Notes under the pieces: model-generated
Seen by the model: the letters and a program-made list of their open reading frames with translations, nothing else
What the model was told of the DNA's origin: nothing
Databases searched by the model: none
Assembly (NCBI RefSeq): GCF_014645655.1
Contig: NZ_BMMD01000005.1
Location: forward strand, 1 to 64,000
Direction: 5' to 3'
DNA: 64,000 nt
Source of the DNA: Agromyces bauzanensis
Lineage (GTDB): Bacteria > Actinomycetota > Actinomycetes > Actinomycetales > Microbacteriaceae
Program-made: the position numbers and the translations under genes
Shown here: one piece after another, positions 36,662 to 46,122 of the stretch
How positions within the stretch are numbered: the stretch's first letter is position 1
Layout: each line of letters starts with the position of its first letter

Positions 36662-36693
36662 GGTGCCGGTCGGGCTTCGGCCCGGCCGGCACC
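36662..36693 (+). terminator. terminator of the MsiK-like gene
   Basis: GGTGCCGGTCGGGC (36662-36675), a TTCG tetraloop and GCCCGGCCGGCACC (36680-36693) form a 14-bp stem with one wobble pair, 20 bp after the stop. Confidence 0.85.
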
Positions 36694-36739
36694 GCCGTTC
36701 TCCGCCACGACCTGCGAACCACGGCTACGCTGAACCACG

Positions 36740-38059
36740 ATGAGCGGCTCTCTTTCGATCACCTCGGCCATGGCCGACCCTGCCCTGCTCGACCTCCCGT
36801 GGGACCTGCCCCTCGAATCGTGGCCGAACGAGACCATCGCGGCGCTGCCGAAGGGCATCTCCCGGCACCTGGTGCGCTTCGCCCACCTCGCCGGTCACGT
36901 GGTCGCCATCAAGGAGACGACGGCCGAGATGGCCAAGGGCGAGTACGAGCTGCTCCGCATGTTGCAGCGTCTCGAGATCCCGTGCGTCGAGCCCGTCGCC
37001 GTCATCACCAACCGGACGGATGCCGAGGGCGAGGCCCTGAAGCCCGTGCTCGTCACCCGGCACCTGCGGTTCTCGCTGCCGTACCGCGCGCTGTTCTCGC
37101 AGACCCTTCGGCCCGACACTGCGACCCGTCTCGTGGACGCGCTCGCGGTGCTGCTCGTGCGACTGCACATCGTCGGATTCTTCTGGGGCGACGTGTCGCT
37201 CTCGAACACCCTGTTCCGTCGCGACGCGGGCGCGTTCGCTGCCTACCTCGTCGACGCCGAGACCGGCAAGCTCTACGAGGGTGGCCTCTCGAACGGCCAG
37301 CGGGAGAACGACCTTGAGATCGCGCGAGTGAACATCGCCGGGGAGCTCCTGGACCTGGAGGCCGGCGGCCGCGTGGCCGATGAACTCGACCCCGTGAACA
37401 TCTCGAACGGCATCGTCGAGGCGTACCGCAGCCTGTGGACGGAGCTCACCGGCTCCGAGTCGTTCTCGTCGGCGGAGCGATGGCGCATCAACGAGCGGGT
37501 CAATCGTCTCAACGACCTGGGATTCGACATCGAGGAGCTCGCGATCAAGACGGATGACTCGGGCACGACCGTGCGCATCCAGCCGAAGGTCGTGGACGCC
37601 GGCCACCACCAGCGTCGACTGCTCCGGCTCACGGGCCTCGATGCGGGCGAGAACCAGGCCAGGCGCCTGCTCAACGACCTCGACTCGTACCGTGCGTCCT
37701 ACGGCAAGTCGGACCTCGACGAGGAGATGGTCGCCCACGAGTGGCTCATGCGCGTGTTCGAGCCGGTCGTACGGGCCATCCCGATCGAGTTGCGCGGAAA
37801 GCTCGAGCCCGCCGAGGTGTTCCACCAGCTGCTCGAGCACCGTTGGTTCATGGCACAGCAGGCCGGGCACGACATCCCGCTCGCCGAGGCCGTCTCGTCG
37901 TACGTCAACACCGTGCTGCGGCATCGCCGCGACGAGGCGACCGTGATCGGCCCCGGGACCGGCGCCATCACGACGGCCATCGACGTCCTCGCCACCGAAA
38001 CGTCCGCGATCGCCGTGGTCGATCCCGACGACGAGAACGACTGGCGCCTGAAGGTCTGA
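36740..38059 (+). CDS. DUF4032 / kinase-like protein
   Basis: This 439-aa protein is read from ATG 36740; TACGCT at 36726-36731 suggests a leaderless mRNA. The N-terminal part resembles lipopolysaccharide-kinase-like folds: HVVAIKETTAEMAKGEYELLRML carries a Lys-Glu pair, and LLVRLHIVGFFWGDVSLSNTLFR resembles the HGD..N catalytic loop, here WGDVSLSN, followed by YLVDAETGKLYEG as the metal-binding Asp strand. The C-terminal 200 residues are the DUF4032 region. Substrate unknown; kinase activity is possible but unproven. Confidence 0.85.
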   Translation: MSGSLSITSAMADPALLDLPWDLPLESWPNETIAALPKGISRHLVRFAHLAGHVVAIKETTAEMAKGEYELLRMLQRLEIPCVEPVAVITNRTDAEGEALKPVLVTRHLRFSLPYRALFSQTLRPDTATRLVDALAVLLVRLHIVGFFWGDVSLSNTLFRRDAGAFAAYLVDAETGKLYEGGLSNGQRENDLEIARVNIAGELLDLEAGGRVADELDPVNISNGIVEAYRSLWTELTGSESFSSAERWRINERVNRLNDLGFDIEELAIKTDDSGTTVRIQPKVVDAGHHQRRLLRLTGLDAGENQARRLLNDLDSYRASYGKSDLDEEMVAHEWLMRVFEPVVRAIPIELRGKLEPAEVFHQLLEHRWFMAQQAGHDIPLAEAVSSYVNTVLRHRRDEATVIGPGTGAITTAIDVLATETSAIAVVDPDDENDWRLKV

Positions 38060-38067
38060 CCGCCCCC

Positions 38068-38103
38068 GGTGGTCGGGTGGCGATGAAGGAGCGTACCGAG
38101 ACC
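38068..38103 (+). repeat. REP-like intergenic repeat, copy 1
   Basis: GGTGGTCGGGTGGCGATG followed by AAGGAGCGTACCGAGACC. It is an inverted counterpart of the copy at 38305-38336, and the two bracket the GIY-YIG remnant. Confidence 0.6.
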
Positions 38104-38108
38104 CCCGT

Positions 38109-38303
38109 ACGTCGCTTCCGACTCACCGCCCTGAGCACGGTCTCATCGCCGCTTGCGAGCGCGAACCGCTTGGCGCGGCTCCAGTTCTGGATCTGCTTCT
38201 CACGAGCGGACGCGTCGTCGATTCGTTCGAACTCCTCAACGTGGATCAGCCGAACTGGACGCCGAAAGCGAGCATACGCGGCGCCGTCTCCCGCGTCGTG
38301 TTG
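38109..38303 (-). pseudogene. GIY-YIG nuclease, C-terminal fragment
   Basis: The minus strand reads QHDAGDGAAYARFRRPVRL, then IHVEEFERIDDASAREKQIQ and NWSRAKRFALASGDETVLRA. This is the C-terminal two thirds of a small GIY-YIG/UvrC-like nuclease (the family shows GAAYTRRRRPV, a REKQ helix and WSRAKKEAL). The first 20 or so residues with the GIY and YIG motifs are gone, and the upstream break coincides with a REP-like repeat. Downstream the frame stays open into unrelated sequence. No function is expected. Confidence 0.75.
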
Positions 38304-38304
38304 G

Positions 38305-38336
38305 GGTCTCGATACGCTCCTTCGTCGCTACCACGC
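38305..38336 (-). repeat. REP-like intergenic repeat, copy 2
   Basis: GGTCTCGATACGCTCC then TTCGTCGCTACCACGC on the plus strand, the reverse orientation of copy 1. The rlmB stop codon (38328-38330) lies inside it. Confidence 0.65.
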
Positions 38337-39371
38337 GCCGGCCTCCGCGGCCGCCCGCAGCTTCGAGATCTCATAGAGGGTGACGGATGCCGCGATGCCC
38401 GCGTTGAGGGACTCCGTCGACGCGCTGATCGGAATCGACACGATGGCGTCGCAGGTCTCGGCGACGAGGCGCGACAGCCCCTTGCCCTCGCTGCCGACAA
38501 CGATCACGATCGGACGGTCGGCCCACGAGAGCCCGGGAAGCGTCACGTCGCCGCCGCCGTCGAGCCCGAGCACGAACACGCCGCGCTCCTTCAGGGCCTT
38601 GAGCGTCTGCGTCAGGTTCGGCGCCATCGCCACCGGCACCCTCGCCGCCGCGCCGGCCGACGTCTTCCACGCGGCGGAGTTCACGCCCACCGAGCGGCGC
38701 TGCGGCACGATCACGGCCTGCCCGCCGAAGGCGGCCGTCGAGCGCAGGATCGCACCGAGGTTGCGGGGGTCGGTGATGCCGTCGAGCGCGACGAACAAGG
38801 GTGTCTCGTCGCGCGCGAGCACGCGGTCGAGCACCTCGATCGGGTGCGAGTACTCGTACGGGGGCACCTTGAGGGCGAGGCCCTGGTGCACGCCGCCCTC
38901 ACCGGCGAGACGATCGAGCTCGGGCCGCATCACCTCGAGGATCGGGATGCCGCGATTCGTGGCGAGCTTCATCGCCTCCTTGACGCGGTCGTCCATCTCG
39001 ACCCGGGCGGCCACGTAGAGCGTCGCGGCCGGAATGCGGGCGCGAAGCGCCTCGACCACCGAGTTCCGACCCGTCACGATCTCGGATTCGTCGCCCGACT
39101 TCGCGCGTCGCGCGGCACCGGATGCCCCGCGCGGGGCCCCGGCGCGCTGGCCCTGCCCGGCCACCTTCCCGGGTGCCCTGCCCTTGCCGCCCGAAGCGCG
39201 GTACCGCTCCTCGGCGGCCTTGCGCTTGCCCGCGGGGTGCCAGGCGCGGTCCTCGGCCTTGGGCGTGGGGCCCTTGCCCTCGAGCGCCTGACGGCCCTGG
39301 CCGCCCGAACCGACCTGCTTGCCCTTCGCCTTGCGCACGGCTCCGGCGCGCGGCTTGCTGCTGCCCTTCAT
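38328..39371 (-). CDS. rlmB: 23S rRNA (guanosine-2'-O-)-methyltransferase RlmB
   Basis: This 347-aa SpoU-family enzyme is read from ATG 39371, overlapping the cysS stop. The first 95 residues are a Lys/Arg/Gly-rich extension typical of actinobacterial RlmB. Then come the substrate-binding domain (IVTGRNSVVEALRARIPAATLYV) and the knotted SPOUT domain with ALDGITDPRNLGAILRSTAAFG, VVGSEGKGLSRLV and IPISASTESLNAGIAASVTLYE. It methylates G2251-type position in 23S rRNA. It forms an operon with cysS. Confidence 0.94.
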   Translation of the reverse strand: MKGSSKPRAGAVRKAKGKQVGSGGQGRQALEGKGPTPKAEDRAWHPAGKRKAAEERYRASGGKGRAPGKVAGQGQRAGAPRGASGAARRAKSGDESEIVTGRNSVVEALRARIPAATLYVAARVEMDDRVKEAMKLATNRGIPILEVMRPELDRLAGEGGVHQGLALKVPPYEYSHPIEVLDRVLARDETPLFVALDGITDPRNLGAILRSTAAFGGQAVIVPQRRSVGVNSAAWKTSAGAAARVPVAMAPNLTQTLKALKERGVFVLGLDGGGDVTLPGLSWADRPIVIVVGSEGKGLSRLVAETCDAIVSIPISASTESLNAGIAASVTLYEISKLRAAAEAGAW

Positions 39372-40801
39372 GATCCCAAGCTCCAATGCGTGCCGGTCTG
39401 GCTGTCTTCGATGGTGATGCCCGCTGCCGCCAGCTCGGCGCGGATCCGGTCGGCCGCAGCGAAGTCCCTGGCGTCCCGCGCGGCTTGCCGGTCCTCGATG
39501 AGGCGGGTGACGAGCGCATCGAGCGCGGAGAACGCCGGACCGGCCTCGGGCGCGTCCCAGTGCGGATCGCGCGGGTCGATACCGAGCACCTCGACCATCG
39601 CCACGGCCTGGCCGTGCAGCACGGCCGCCTCGTGCAGGTCCTCGGCGTCGAGCGCCTGGTTGCCCGCGCGTACGGTGTCGTGCAGCACGGCGAGCGCCTG
39701 CGGCACCCCGAGGTCGTCGTCCATCGCCTCGGCGAACGCGTCGGGGATGAGCGGGCTGCCGACGCCCACGTACCGCGTGCCGGCGAGCCGGCGCTCGACG
39801 CGCGTGAGGAACGAACGGATGCGGTCGACCGCGGCCTCGGCCTCGGCGAGCGACGTCGGCGAGTAGTCGAGCGTCGAGCGGTAGTGCGCCGCGCCCAGCA
39901 CATAGCGCACGGCGAGCGGCGACGCGAGCTCGAGGAGCTCGCTCGCGTACACGGAGTTGGCGAGGGACTTCGACATCTTCTGCCCGCCCACGTTCACGAG
40001 CCCGTTGTGCACCCAGTAGCGCGCATATCCGTCGCCGGCCGCGGTCGACTGCGCCAGTTCGTTCTCATGGTGAGGGAAGCGCAGGTCGAGCCCGCCGCCG
40101 TGGATGTCGAACTCGGGGCCAAGGTAGCGCGTGGCCATGGCGGAGCACTCGATATGCCAGCCCGGGCGGCCGTCGCCCCACGGCGAGGCCCAGCTCGCCG
40201 ACGCGGGCTCCGTCTCCTTGTGGCCCTTCCACAGGGCGAAGTCGCGCGGGTCGCGCTTGCCGCGCGGGTCGGCGTCGGCCGCGGCCTCCATGTTCTCGCG
40301 CGACTGGCGGGTGAGCCCCCCGTAGGCCGGCCAGCTGCCCGTGTCGAAGTACACGTCGCCCGATCCGTCGGGAGCCTGATAGGCGTGACCGCGATCGATG
40401 AGTCGGCCGATGATGTGCTGCATCTGCTGCACGCTCGCCGTCGCGCGCGGCTCGTAGGTCGGGGCGAGGATGCCGAGGAGGCGATATGCCGACGTGAACT
40501 CGAGCTCGACCCGGTAGGCGAGCGCCCACCACTCCTCGACCTTGCCATCGCCGTCGAAGTCCTCGGACGCCGCGAGGATCTTGTCGTCGATGTCGGTGAC
40601 GTTGCGCACGAACGTCACCTCGCTTCCTCGGTAGGCGAACCAGCGACGCATGATGTCGTAGACGAGTGCACTGCGAAGGTGTCCGATGTGCGGGCTCGAC
40701 TGCACCGTGGGTCCGCAGACGTACATGCCGACGTGCCCCTCGCGGAGGGGCACGAAGGCACGCAGGGCCTGGGCCTTCGAATCGTAGAGTCGCACGGTCA
40801 C
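39368..40801 (-). CDS. cysS: cysteinyl-tRNA synthetase
   Basis: This 477-aa class I synthetase is read from GTG 40801. HIGH motif as [15 protein letters not shown], zinc ligands in [17 protein letters not shown] and the [15 protein letters not shown] segment, and KMSKS as [13 protein letters not shown]. It is full length. The stop overlaps rlmB. It charges tRNA-Cys; the rlmB coupling is common in actinobacteria. Confidence 0.96.
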   Translation of the reverse strand: MTVRLYDSKAQALRAFVPLREGHVGMYVCGPTVQSSPHIGHLRSALVYDIMRRWFAYRGSEVTFVRNVTDIDDKILAASEDFDGDGKVEEWWALAYRVELEFTSAYRLLGILAPTYEPRATASVQQMQHIIGRLIDRGHAYQAPDGSGDVYFDTGSWPAYGGLTRQSRENMEAAADADPRGKRDPRDFALWKGHKETEPASASWASPWGDGRPGWHIECSAMATRYLGPEFDIHGGGLDLRFPHHENELAQSTAAGDGYARYWVHNGLVNVGGQKMSKSLANSVYASELLELASPLAVRYVLGAAHYRSTLDYSPTSLAEAEAAVDRIRSFLTRVERRLAGTRYVGVGSPLIPDAFAEAMDDDLGVPQALAVLHDTVRAGNQALDAEDLHEAAVLHGQAVAMVEVLGIDPRDPHWDAPEAGPAFSALDALVTRLIEDRQAARDARDFAAADRIRAELAAAGITIEDSQTGTHWSLGS

Positions 40802-40843
40802 CCTGCAAGACTACCGGCGGCGCATGACGCGTGACGGGAGGGC

Positions 40844-42052
40844 TCAAGCGGGCAGGACGAGGGCCGTCGCGATCGCGGCGACACCCTCGCCGCGGCCCGC
40901 GAAGCCGAGCGCGTCGCTCGTGGTCGCCGTCACGCTCACGGGTGCGCCGACGATCCTCGAGAGGTACGCCTCGGCCTCGGCCCGTCGGGGCGCGAGCTTC
41001 GGCCGGTTGCCGACGACCTGCACTGTGACGTTGCCGACGACGAAGCCCGCCTCGCGCACGCGCCGCACGGTCTCGGCGAGGAACACCTCGCCGTGCGCTC
41101 CCTCGAAGCGCGGTCCGCCTATGCCGAACACTGCGCCCACGTCGCCGAGTCCCGCAGCGGCGAGCAGGGCGTCGCAGACAGCGTGACTCGCCGCGTCGCC
41201 GTCGCTGTGGCCCGAGAGGCCGTGCTCGCCCGGCCAGTGCAGGCCCGCCAGCCAGAGCGGCGCGCTGGGATCGTCGGCGAAGGCGTGCACGTCGATGCCC
41301 GTGCCGATGCGCGGCGCGATCGGCCCCCGGACTCCGTCGGGCCGAGCGCCGCGCGCGGCCTCCCGCTCGGCGACCATCGCCTCGGCCCGCCGCAGGTCGG
41401 CCGGCAGGGTCACCTTGAACGAACGCGCGTCGCCCGGCACCACGTCGACGGTCATATCAGCGGATGCCGCGAGCGCCGCGTCATCCGTGAACTCCGTCGT
41501 CGCGGCGGCGTACGCGGCATCGAGCGCGCGCCGCGGAAACCCTTGCGGGGTCTGCACCGCCACGAGTTCCGAGCGTTCGACCGTCTCGAGCACCCGGCCG
41601 TGCTCGCCGACCCGCTTGATGGTGTCGGCGACATCGAGCGCCGGTACCACGCCGTGGCCACGTGAGCGCACGGCAGCCACGACCTCGTCGAAGACGACCG
41701 ACGGCGTGAGCGGCCTCGCGGCATCGTGCACGAGTACGACGGCGACCTGCTGCGGGAGCGCGGCGAGGCCACGGGCCACCGACTCCTGCCGAGTCGCGCC
41801 GCCCGCGACCGCCTCGAACGGTGCGGATGCCGCGTCCGCGACGGGGCCGTACCGGGCTCGCGTCTCGTCGACGCGGTCGGCCGGCACCACGACGATCACG
41901 TGTGGCGTCTCCCGCATGCCGAGCGCGGCATCCAGTGCGACGCCGAGGATCGTGTCGCTGCCGAGTGGCACGAACGCCTTCGGCTCAGCATGCCCGAGAC
42001 GCGAGCCGCTGCCCGCGGCGACGACGATGACGGCGACCCTTGACGCGCTCAT
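40844..42052 (-). CDS. ispDF: bifunctional IspD/IspF (MEP isoprenoid pathway)
   Basis: This 402-aa fusion begins with an N-terminal IspD (residues 1-230): [25 protein letters not shown] nucleotide loop and [12 protein letters not shown]. The C-terminal IspF (240-402) has [10 protein letters not shown] metal-binding Asp and His, [18 protein letters not shown] and [21 protein letters not shown]. It performs the CTP-dependent and cyclising steps of isoprenoid precursor synthesis. It lies between carD and cysS on the same strand. Confidence 0.94.
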   Translation of the reverse strand: MSASRVAVIVVAAGSGSRLGHAEPKAFVPLGSDTILGVALDAALGMRETPHVIVVVPADRVDETRARYGPVADAASAPFEAVAGGATRQESVARGLAALPQQVAVVLVHDAARPLTPSVVFDEVVAAVRSRGHGVVPALDVADTIKRVGEHGRVLETVERSELVAVQTPQGFPRRALDAAYAAATTEFTDDAALAASADMTVDVVPGDARSFKVTLPADLRRAEAMVAEREAARGARPDGVRGPIAPRIGTGIDVHAFADDPSAPLWLAGLHWPGEHGLSGHSDGDAASHAVCDALLAAAGLGDVGAVFGIGGPRFEGAHGEVFLAETVRRVREAGFVVGNVTVQVVGNRPKLAPRRAEAEAYLSRIVGAPVSVTATTSDALGFAGRGEGVAAIATALVLPA

Positions 42053-42070
42053 GTGTCGAGCGTATCGCGG

Positions 42071-42106
42071 GTATCGGCACGCGGCCTTCGCCGCTACTCG
42101 ACCACC
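42071..42106. repeat. REP-like intergenic repeat, copy 3
   Basis: GTATCGGCACGCGGCC then TTCGCCGCTACTCGACCACC, between the ends of carD and the start of ispDF. It shares the CGCTACTCGACCACC end with copy 4. Confidence 0.6.
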
Positions 42107-42110
42107 GAAC

Positions 42111-42593
42111 CTAGGAGGCGAGCACCTCGTCGAGCACCGTGGAGGCCCGCTCCTCGTCGGTCTTCTCCGCGAGCGCGAGCTCGGAGATCAGGATCTGGCG
42201 GGCCTTGGCGAGCATGCGCTTCTCGCCGGCAGAGAGACCGCGGTCCTGGTCGCGGCGCCACAGGTCGCGGACGACCTCGGAGACCTTGATCACGTCGCCG
42301 GAGGCGAGCTTCTCGAGGTTCGCCTTGTAGCGACGAGACCAGTTCGTGGGCTCTTCGGTGAAGGGAGCGCGCAGCACCTCGAAGACCTTGTCGAGACCTT
42401 CCTTGCCGATGACGTCACGGACGCCGACGAGGTCGACGTTCTCGGCCGGCACCTCGATGACGAGGTCGCCCTGCGTGACGTTCAGCTTGAGGTAGAGCTT
42501 CTCTTCACCCTTGATGATCCGTTTCTTCACCTCGGTGATCGTTGCGGCTCCGTGGTGGGGGTAAACGACGGTTTCGCCAACCTCAAAAAGCAT
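42111..42593 (-). CDS. carD: CarD-family transcriptional regulator
   Basis: This 160-aa protein has an N-terminal Tudor-like RNA polymerase-interaction domain ([39 protein letters not shown]) and a C-terminal helical DNA-binding domain ([44 protein letters not shown]) with the conserved Trp. In actinobacteria CarD stabilises the open promoter complex, especially at rRNA promoters. Complete; start at ATG 42593. Confidence 0.96.
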   Translation of the reverse strand: MLFEVGETVVYPHHGAATITEVKKRIIKGEEKLYLKLNVTQGDLVIEVPAENVDLVGVRDVIGKEGLDKVFEVLRAPFTEEPTNWSRRYKANLEKLASGDVIKVSEVVRDLWRRDQDRGLSAGEKRMLAKARQILISELALAEKTDEERASTVLDEVLAS

Positions 42594-42753
42594 GAATGAA
42601 TGTCCTTTCGGCAACTTTCAGGATATCACATTCCGGTTCGTGCTAAGGTTCGCCACCCCTCACCTGACGCGTCCTCTCGGTAGGCTACACTCGGATCGAT
42701 TCCCTTGCGCGGGAACGCTTCAGTTCGTGCGCACGCTGGCACTTGGAGGTTCT

Positions 42754-43215
42754 GTGAAGGCGCGTCTCGCGGCATCCGCTGCTCTTGCCCTTGGTCTCGC
42801 CGTGGGTGCGAGCGGCTGCTCGATGATCACCTACCAGGCGACCACGGCGAAGTACGACCCGAGCGACGGCGTCTCGGCCGGACTCGGCGACCTCGACCTG
42901 CGGAACATCCTCGTCGTCAGCGAGGACGGCGAAGACGGCACGCTCGTGATGACCGTGGTGAACCGGGGCGAGCGCAGTGCGACGCTCGGCGTCCAGTTCG
43001 GCGACGGCGGCGACATCGTCGAGGTTCCGGTCCCGGCCGGCCAGACCCTGGTTCTCGGTTCCGCGGTCGAGGAGCCCGTCGTGCTCGAGGGAATCGACGC
43101 GGAGGTCGGCGGGCTCATCCCGATGTACTTCCAGTACGGCGACGCCGAAGGCGTCGAGAAGCTCGTCCCGGTGCTCGACGCGCGCCTGCCCGAGTACGCC
43201 GACCTCGCCCCGTAG
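42754..43215 (+). CDS. lipoprotein of unknown function
   Basis: This 153-aa protein is read from GTG 42754 with a clear TTGGAGG ribosome site. The signal peptide ends in a lipobox: LGLAVGASGCSMI, with Cys near residue 22. The mature part is a small beta-rich domain (LDLRNILVVSEDGEDGTLVMTVVNRGERSATLGV), resembling copper-chaperone-like or Ig-like envelope lipoproteins seen widely in Microbacteriaceae. No catalytic motif. It is divergent from carD. Confidence 0.8.
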   Translation: MKARLAASAALALGLAVGASGCSMITYQATTAKYDPSDGVSAGLGDLDLRNILVVSEDGEDGTLVMTVVNRGERSATLGVQFGDGGDIVEVPVPAGQTLVLGSAVEEPVVLEGIDAEVGGLIPMYFQYGDAEGVEKLVPVLDARLPEYADLAP

Positions 43216-43250
43216 GTCTCGACACGCGGCTCCGCCGCTACTCGACCACC
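43215..43250. repeat. REP-like intergenic repeat, copy 4
   Basis: GGTCTCGACACGCGGCTCC then GCCGCTACTCGACCACC. It forms an imperfect hairpin (GCGGC TCC GCCGC with GGTC/GACC ends) between two convergent genes and may also end transcription. Confidence 0.65.
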
Positions 43251-43265
43251 GGGCGGTTCGCCGGC

Positions 43266-43946
43266 CTAGGCCTCGAAGCGGTACCCGAGCCCACGCACCG
43301 TCACCAGCTGCACCGGCTCGGACGGCTGCAACTCGATCTTCGATCGGATGCGCTTGATGTGCACGTCGAGGGTCTTGGTGTCGCCGAAGTAGTCCGAACC
43401 CCACACGCGGTCGATGAGCTGGCCACGTGTGAGCACGCGGCCGGGGTTGCGCATGAGCAGTTCGAGCAGTTCGAATTCCTTCAGCGGCATGGGCACGGGC
43501 TCGCCGTCGACCTCGACCGTGTGACGGTCGACGTCCATGCGCACCCGCCCGCCCTCGAGCACGGCCTCGTCGAAGTCCTCCACCTCGTTGCGGCGGCGGA
43601 GCACCGCGCGGATGCGTGCGAGCAGCTCCCTCGTGGAGTACGGCTTCGTCACGTAGTCGTCGGCGCCCAGCTCGAGGCCCACCACGATGTCGATCTCGGA
43701 GTCCTTCGCCGTCAGCATGATGATGGGCACGTTCGAACGGCTTCGGATCTCACGGCACACCTCGGTGCCTGGCAGGCCCGGCAGCATGAGGTCGAGCAGC
43801 ACCAGATCGGCACCGTGCTGGTCGAAGTCCGCGACGGCCGCCGGGCCCTCGGCCGCGACCTCCACCTCGTAGCCCTCCCGCTCGAGCAGGAAGCTCAGCG
43901 GGTCGCTGAGGGCGATCTCGTCCTCGACGAGCAGGATGCGGGTCAC
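43266..43946 (-). CDS. regX3: phosphate response regulator RegX3
   Basis: This 226-aa OmpR-type protein has the receiver with LLVEDEIALSD, phospho-acceptor in LVLLDLMLPGLPGTEV, TAKDSEIDIVVGLELGADDYVTKPYS, and the winged helix with MPLKEFELLELLMRNPGRVLTR and TKTLDVHIKRIRSKIE. The sequence and the paired kinase identify it as RegX3/PhoP. It binds PHO boxes; three candidate boxes lie nearby. It overlaps the senX3 stop by four bases. Confidence 0.93.
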   Translation of the reverse strand: MTRILLVEDEIALSDPLSFLLEREGYEVEVAAEGPAAVADFDQHGADLVLLDLMLPGLPGTEVCREIRSRSNVPIIMLTAKDSEIDIVVGLELGADDYVTKPYSTRELLARIRAVLRRRNEVEDFDEAVLEGGRVRMDVDRHTVEVDGEPVPMPLKEFELLELLMRNPGRVLTRGQLIDRVWGSDYFGDTKTLDVHIKRIRSKIELQPSEPVQLVTVRGLGYRFEA

Positions 43947-45190
43947 GTACGTTCTCCTCGGTTCGATCGGACGGGTCTCGTCGCGAGCACTGCGGCAGCG
44001 ACATCCGGCGCGCCGGGCTGGGGACCGGCCGTGTGCTCGACGGTCTCGGCCGACGCCGCATCGGCCGGGGTCTCGGCGATCGGCAGCCGGATCATGAACG
44101 TCGACCCACGGCCGGGCTGCGACCAGACGCGCACGTCGCCGCCGTGGTTCTGCACCGTGTGCTTCACGATGCTGAGCCCGAGGCCCGATCCACCGGTGTT
44201 GCGCGAGCGGGCCTGGTCGACGCGGTAGAAACGCTCGAACACGCGCTCGAGCTCCTCGGCGTCCATGCCGATGCCCTGGTCGGTGACGGCGATCTCGACG
44301 GTGTCGCCGACGACGTTCGCCCCGATGCCGACGCGTCCGCCCTCGTTCGAGTACGCGATGGCGTTGGCCACGAGGTTGTGCACTGCGACGATCATCAGGG
44401 CGCGGTCGCCGTACACCGTCGCCTTGGTCGACGCGCGCATCGCGACATCGACGCCCTTGGCCGTGGCCACGACACGGTTCTGGTCGACCGCCGCCGCCAC
44501 CACATCGTCGATGTCCACCAGTTCGTCGGGACGCAGCGCGTCGCGTGCCTGCAGGCGCGACAACTCGATGACTTCGCTCGTGATGTGCGCCAATCGGTTC
44601 GCCTCGACCGACAGCCGCCCCGCGAAGCGGCGCACCCGTTCGGGCTCGTCGGCCGCCTGGTCGAGTGCCTCGGCGAGCAGGCTGACCGAGGCGATGGGCG
44701 TCTTCAGTTCGTGGCTGATATTCGCCACGAAGTCACGACGCACCTCGTCGAGGCGGTGCGCCTCCGTGCGGTCCTCCGCGAGCAGCATCACGAACCGAGT
44801 GCCGAGCCTGGCCACGAGCACGCGCAGCCGCACCGTGGACTCGCCGAACGGACCGCGGGTCACGCTGAGCTCCTTCGCGACCGGTTCGCCGGTGCGCCGA
44901 ACGGATGCCACGAGCTCGAGCAGTTCGGGGTGCACGAGCGACCGCTGCCGCACGAGGCCCATGGCGAGCGCGCCCGGCGAGGCCTTCAGCACGTTGTTCG
45001 ACGGGTCGAGCACGACACCGGCGGACTCGAGCACCTCGAGCACCTCGTCGATGCCGTCGGGAATGGTCGGGGCCACGACGCGCGCGGCGCTCGATCCACG
45101 GCGCTCGGCCATGTGCAGCACGATCACGAAGGCGGCCCCGAGGAAGATGCCGAGGGCCAGTGCCGTGAGCACCACCCACATGGAATCCAT
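43943..45190 (-). CDS. senX3: phosphate sensor histidine kinase SenX3
   Basis: This 415-aa protein has an N-terminal membrane helix (WVVLTALALGIFLGAAFVIVLHMAE), a PAS-like domain (residues 45-150), HisKA with phospho-His in VANISHELKTPIASVSLL, and HATPase with HNLVANAIAYSNEGG, DQGIGMDAEEL and GGSGLGLSIVKH. It overlaps regX3 at its 3' end. The gene is divergent from phoU, and phosphate signals likely reach it through PhoU and the Pst system. Confidence 0.93.
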   Translation of the reverse strand: MDSMWVVLTALALGIFLGAAFVIVLHMAERRGSSAARVVAPTIPDGIDEVLEVLESAGVVLDPSNNVLKASPGALAMGLVRQRSLVHPELLELVASVRRTGEPVAKELSVTRGPFGESTVRLRVLVARLGTRFVMLLAEDRTEAHRLDEVRRDFVANISHELKTPIASVSLLAEALDQAADEPERVRRFAGRLSVEANRLAHITSEVIELSRLQARDALRPDELVDIDDVVAAAVDQNRVVATAKGVDVAMRASTKATVYGDRALMIVAVHNLVANAIAYSNEGGRVGIGANVVGDTVEIAVTDQGIGMDAEELERVFERFYRVDQARSRNTGGSGLGLSIVKHTVQNHGGDVRVWSQPGRGSTFMIRLPIAETPADAASAETVEHTAGPQPGAPDVAAAVLATRPVRSNRGERT

Positions 45191-45252
45191 GGCTTCACCC
45201 TAACCAGTCACGCTGAGGGCGCTCCGTGCCTCGTCTCGCCGGACGGCGGTAG

Positions 45253-45291
45253 GTTAACGAGTGTTCAGGGTTCCGGCACCTGTTGTTCACC
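45253..45291. promoter_or_regulatory. PHO box between senX3 and phoU
   Basis: Seven-base units at 10-11 bp spacing: GTTAACG (45253), GTTCAGG (45263), CGGCACC (45274) and GTTCACC (45285). This matches direct-repeat PHO boxes bound by PhoP/RegX3. It lies between divergent senX3 and phoU and could control both. Confidence 0.65.
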
Positions 45292-45380
45292 TCCCACCGG
45301 GAGGATGTCCCGGGGGCCGGGTCGAACCGGCAGGCCCGTGCGCGCCCGGCGCGGGATCGAGAAGACAAGGATTTTCGTTC

Positions 45381-46040
45381 ATGCGTGAGGTGTTCCAGCA
45401 GGAGCTGCGCGAGGTGCAGGACCGACTCGTCGAAACCGCCCAACTCGTCGCCGACTCCATAGAGAAAGCCACCCGCGCCTTCAACAGCTCTGACGTGAGC
45501 CTGGCCGAGGAGGTGATAGCCGACGACTACCGCATCGACCAGCTCACCGTCGCGCTAGACGAACTCGCCATCACCATCCTCGCGCGGCAGCAACCCGTGG
45601 CCAGAGACCTCCGCATCGTGGTGAGTGCGCTGCGCATCAGCGCGTCCCTCGAGCGCATGGGCGACATGTCCACGCACATCTCGCAGCTCGCCCGTTACCG
45701 CTTCCCCGACAAGGTGGTGCCGAAGTCGCTCCGGCCGACCTTCGCAGAGATGGGCGCACTCGACGTCGGCATCGCGCGGAAGCTCGTCGAACTGCTCCGA
45801 ACCGAGAACGTCGCGCTCGCCGAGGAGATCCGCAACGAGGACGACAAGATCGACGCACTGCACCTTTCGGTCTTCGACAAGGTCCTCGGCGAAACGTGGA
45901 AAGGCCAGGCCGTGAACACGGTCGACGCGACGCTCGCGAGCCGCTACCACGAACGCTTCGCCGACCACGCGGTGTCGATCGCGAAGAAGGTGCAGTACCT
46001 CGCGACGGGCGACTGGGACCCCGAGAAGTCGGCCCCCTGA
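45381..46040 (+). CDS. phoU: phosphate transport regulator PhoU
   Basis: This 219-aa all-helical protein with two PhoU repeats has the E-x(3)-D-x(3)-D metal-binding patterns (IADDYRIDQL, RNEDDKIDAL) and the SASLERMGDMSTHIS and ASRYHERFADHAVSIAKKV segments. It links the PstSCAB transporter to SenX3 and represses the system when phosphate is plentiful. ATG 45381. It is divergent from senX3 and ends at a terminator shared with gpm. Confidence 0.94.
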   Translation: MREVFQQELREVQDRLVETAQLVADSIEKATRAFNSSDVSLAEEVIADDYRIDQLTVALDELAITILARQQPVARDLRIVVSALRISASLERMGDMSTHISQLARYRFPDKVVPKSLRPTFAEMGALDVGIARKLVELLRTENVALAEEIRNEDDKIDALHLSVFDKVLGETWKGQAVNTVDATLASRYHERFADHAVSIAKKVQYLATGDWDPEKSAP

Positions 46041-46073
46041 CACGACGCGCGGACACCACGCGCAGGCAGACGT

Positions 46074-46106
46074 GAAGGGCAGGGGATGCGACATCCCCCG
46101 CCCTTC
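46074..46106. terminator. bidirectional terminator between phoU and gpm
   Basis: GAAGGGCAGGGGATG pairs with CATCCCCCGCCCTTC around a CGA loop (one mismatch). It lies between two convergent genes. Confidence 0.8.
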
Positions 46107-46122
46107 GAGGTGGGTGCGTTCG

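Noticed and set aside
38060..38327. Plus-strand frame of about 90 codons after DUF4032
   Set aside because: The opposite strand carries the recognisable GIY-YIG fragment, so this is its shadow.
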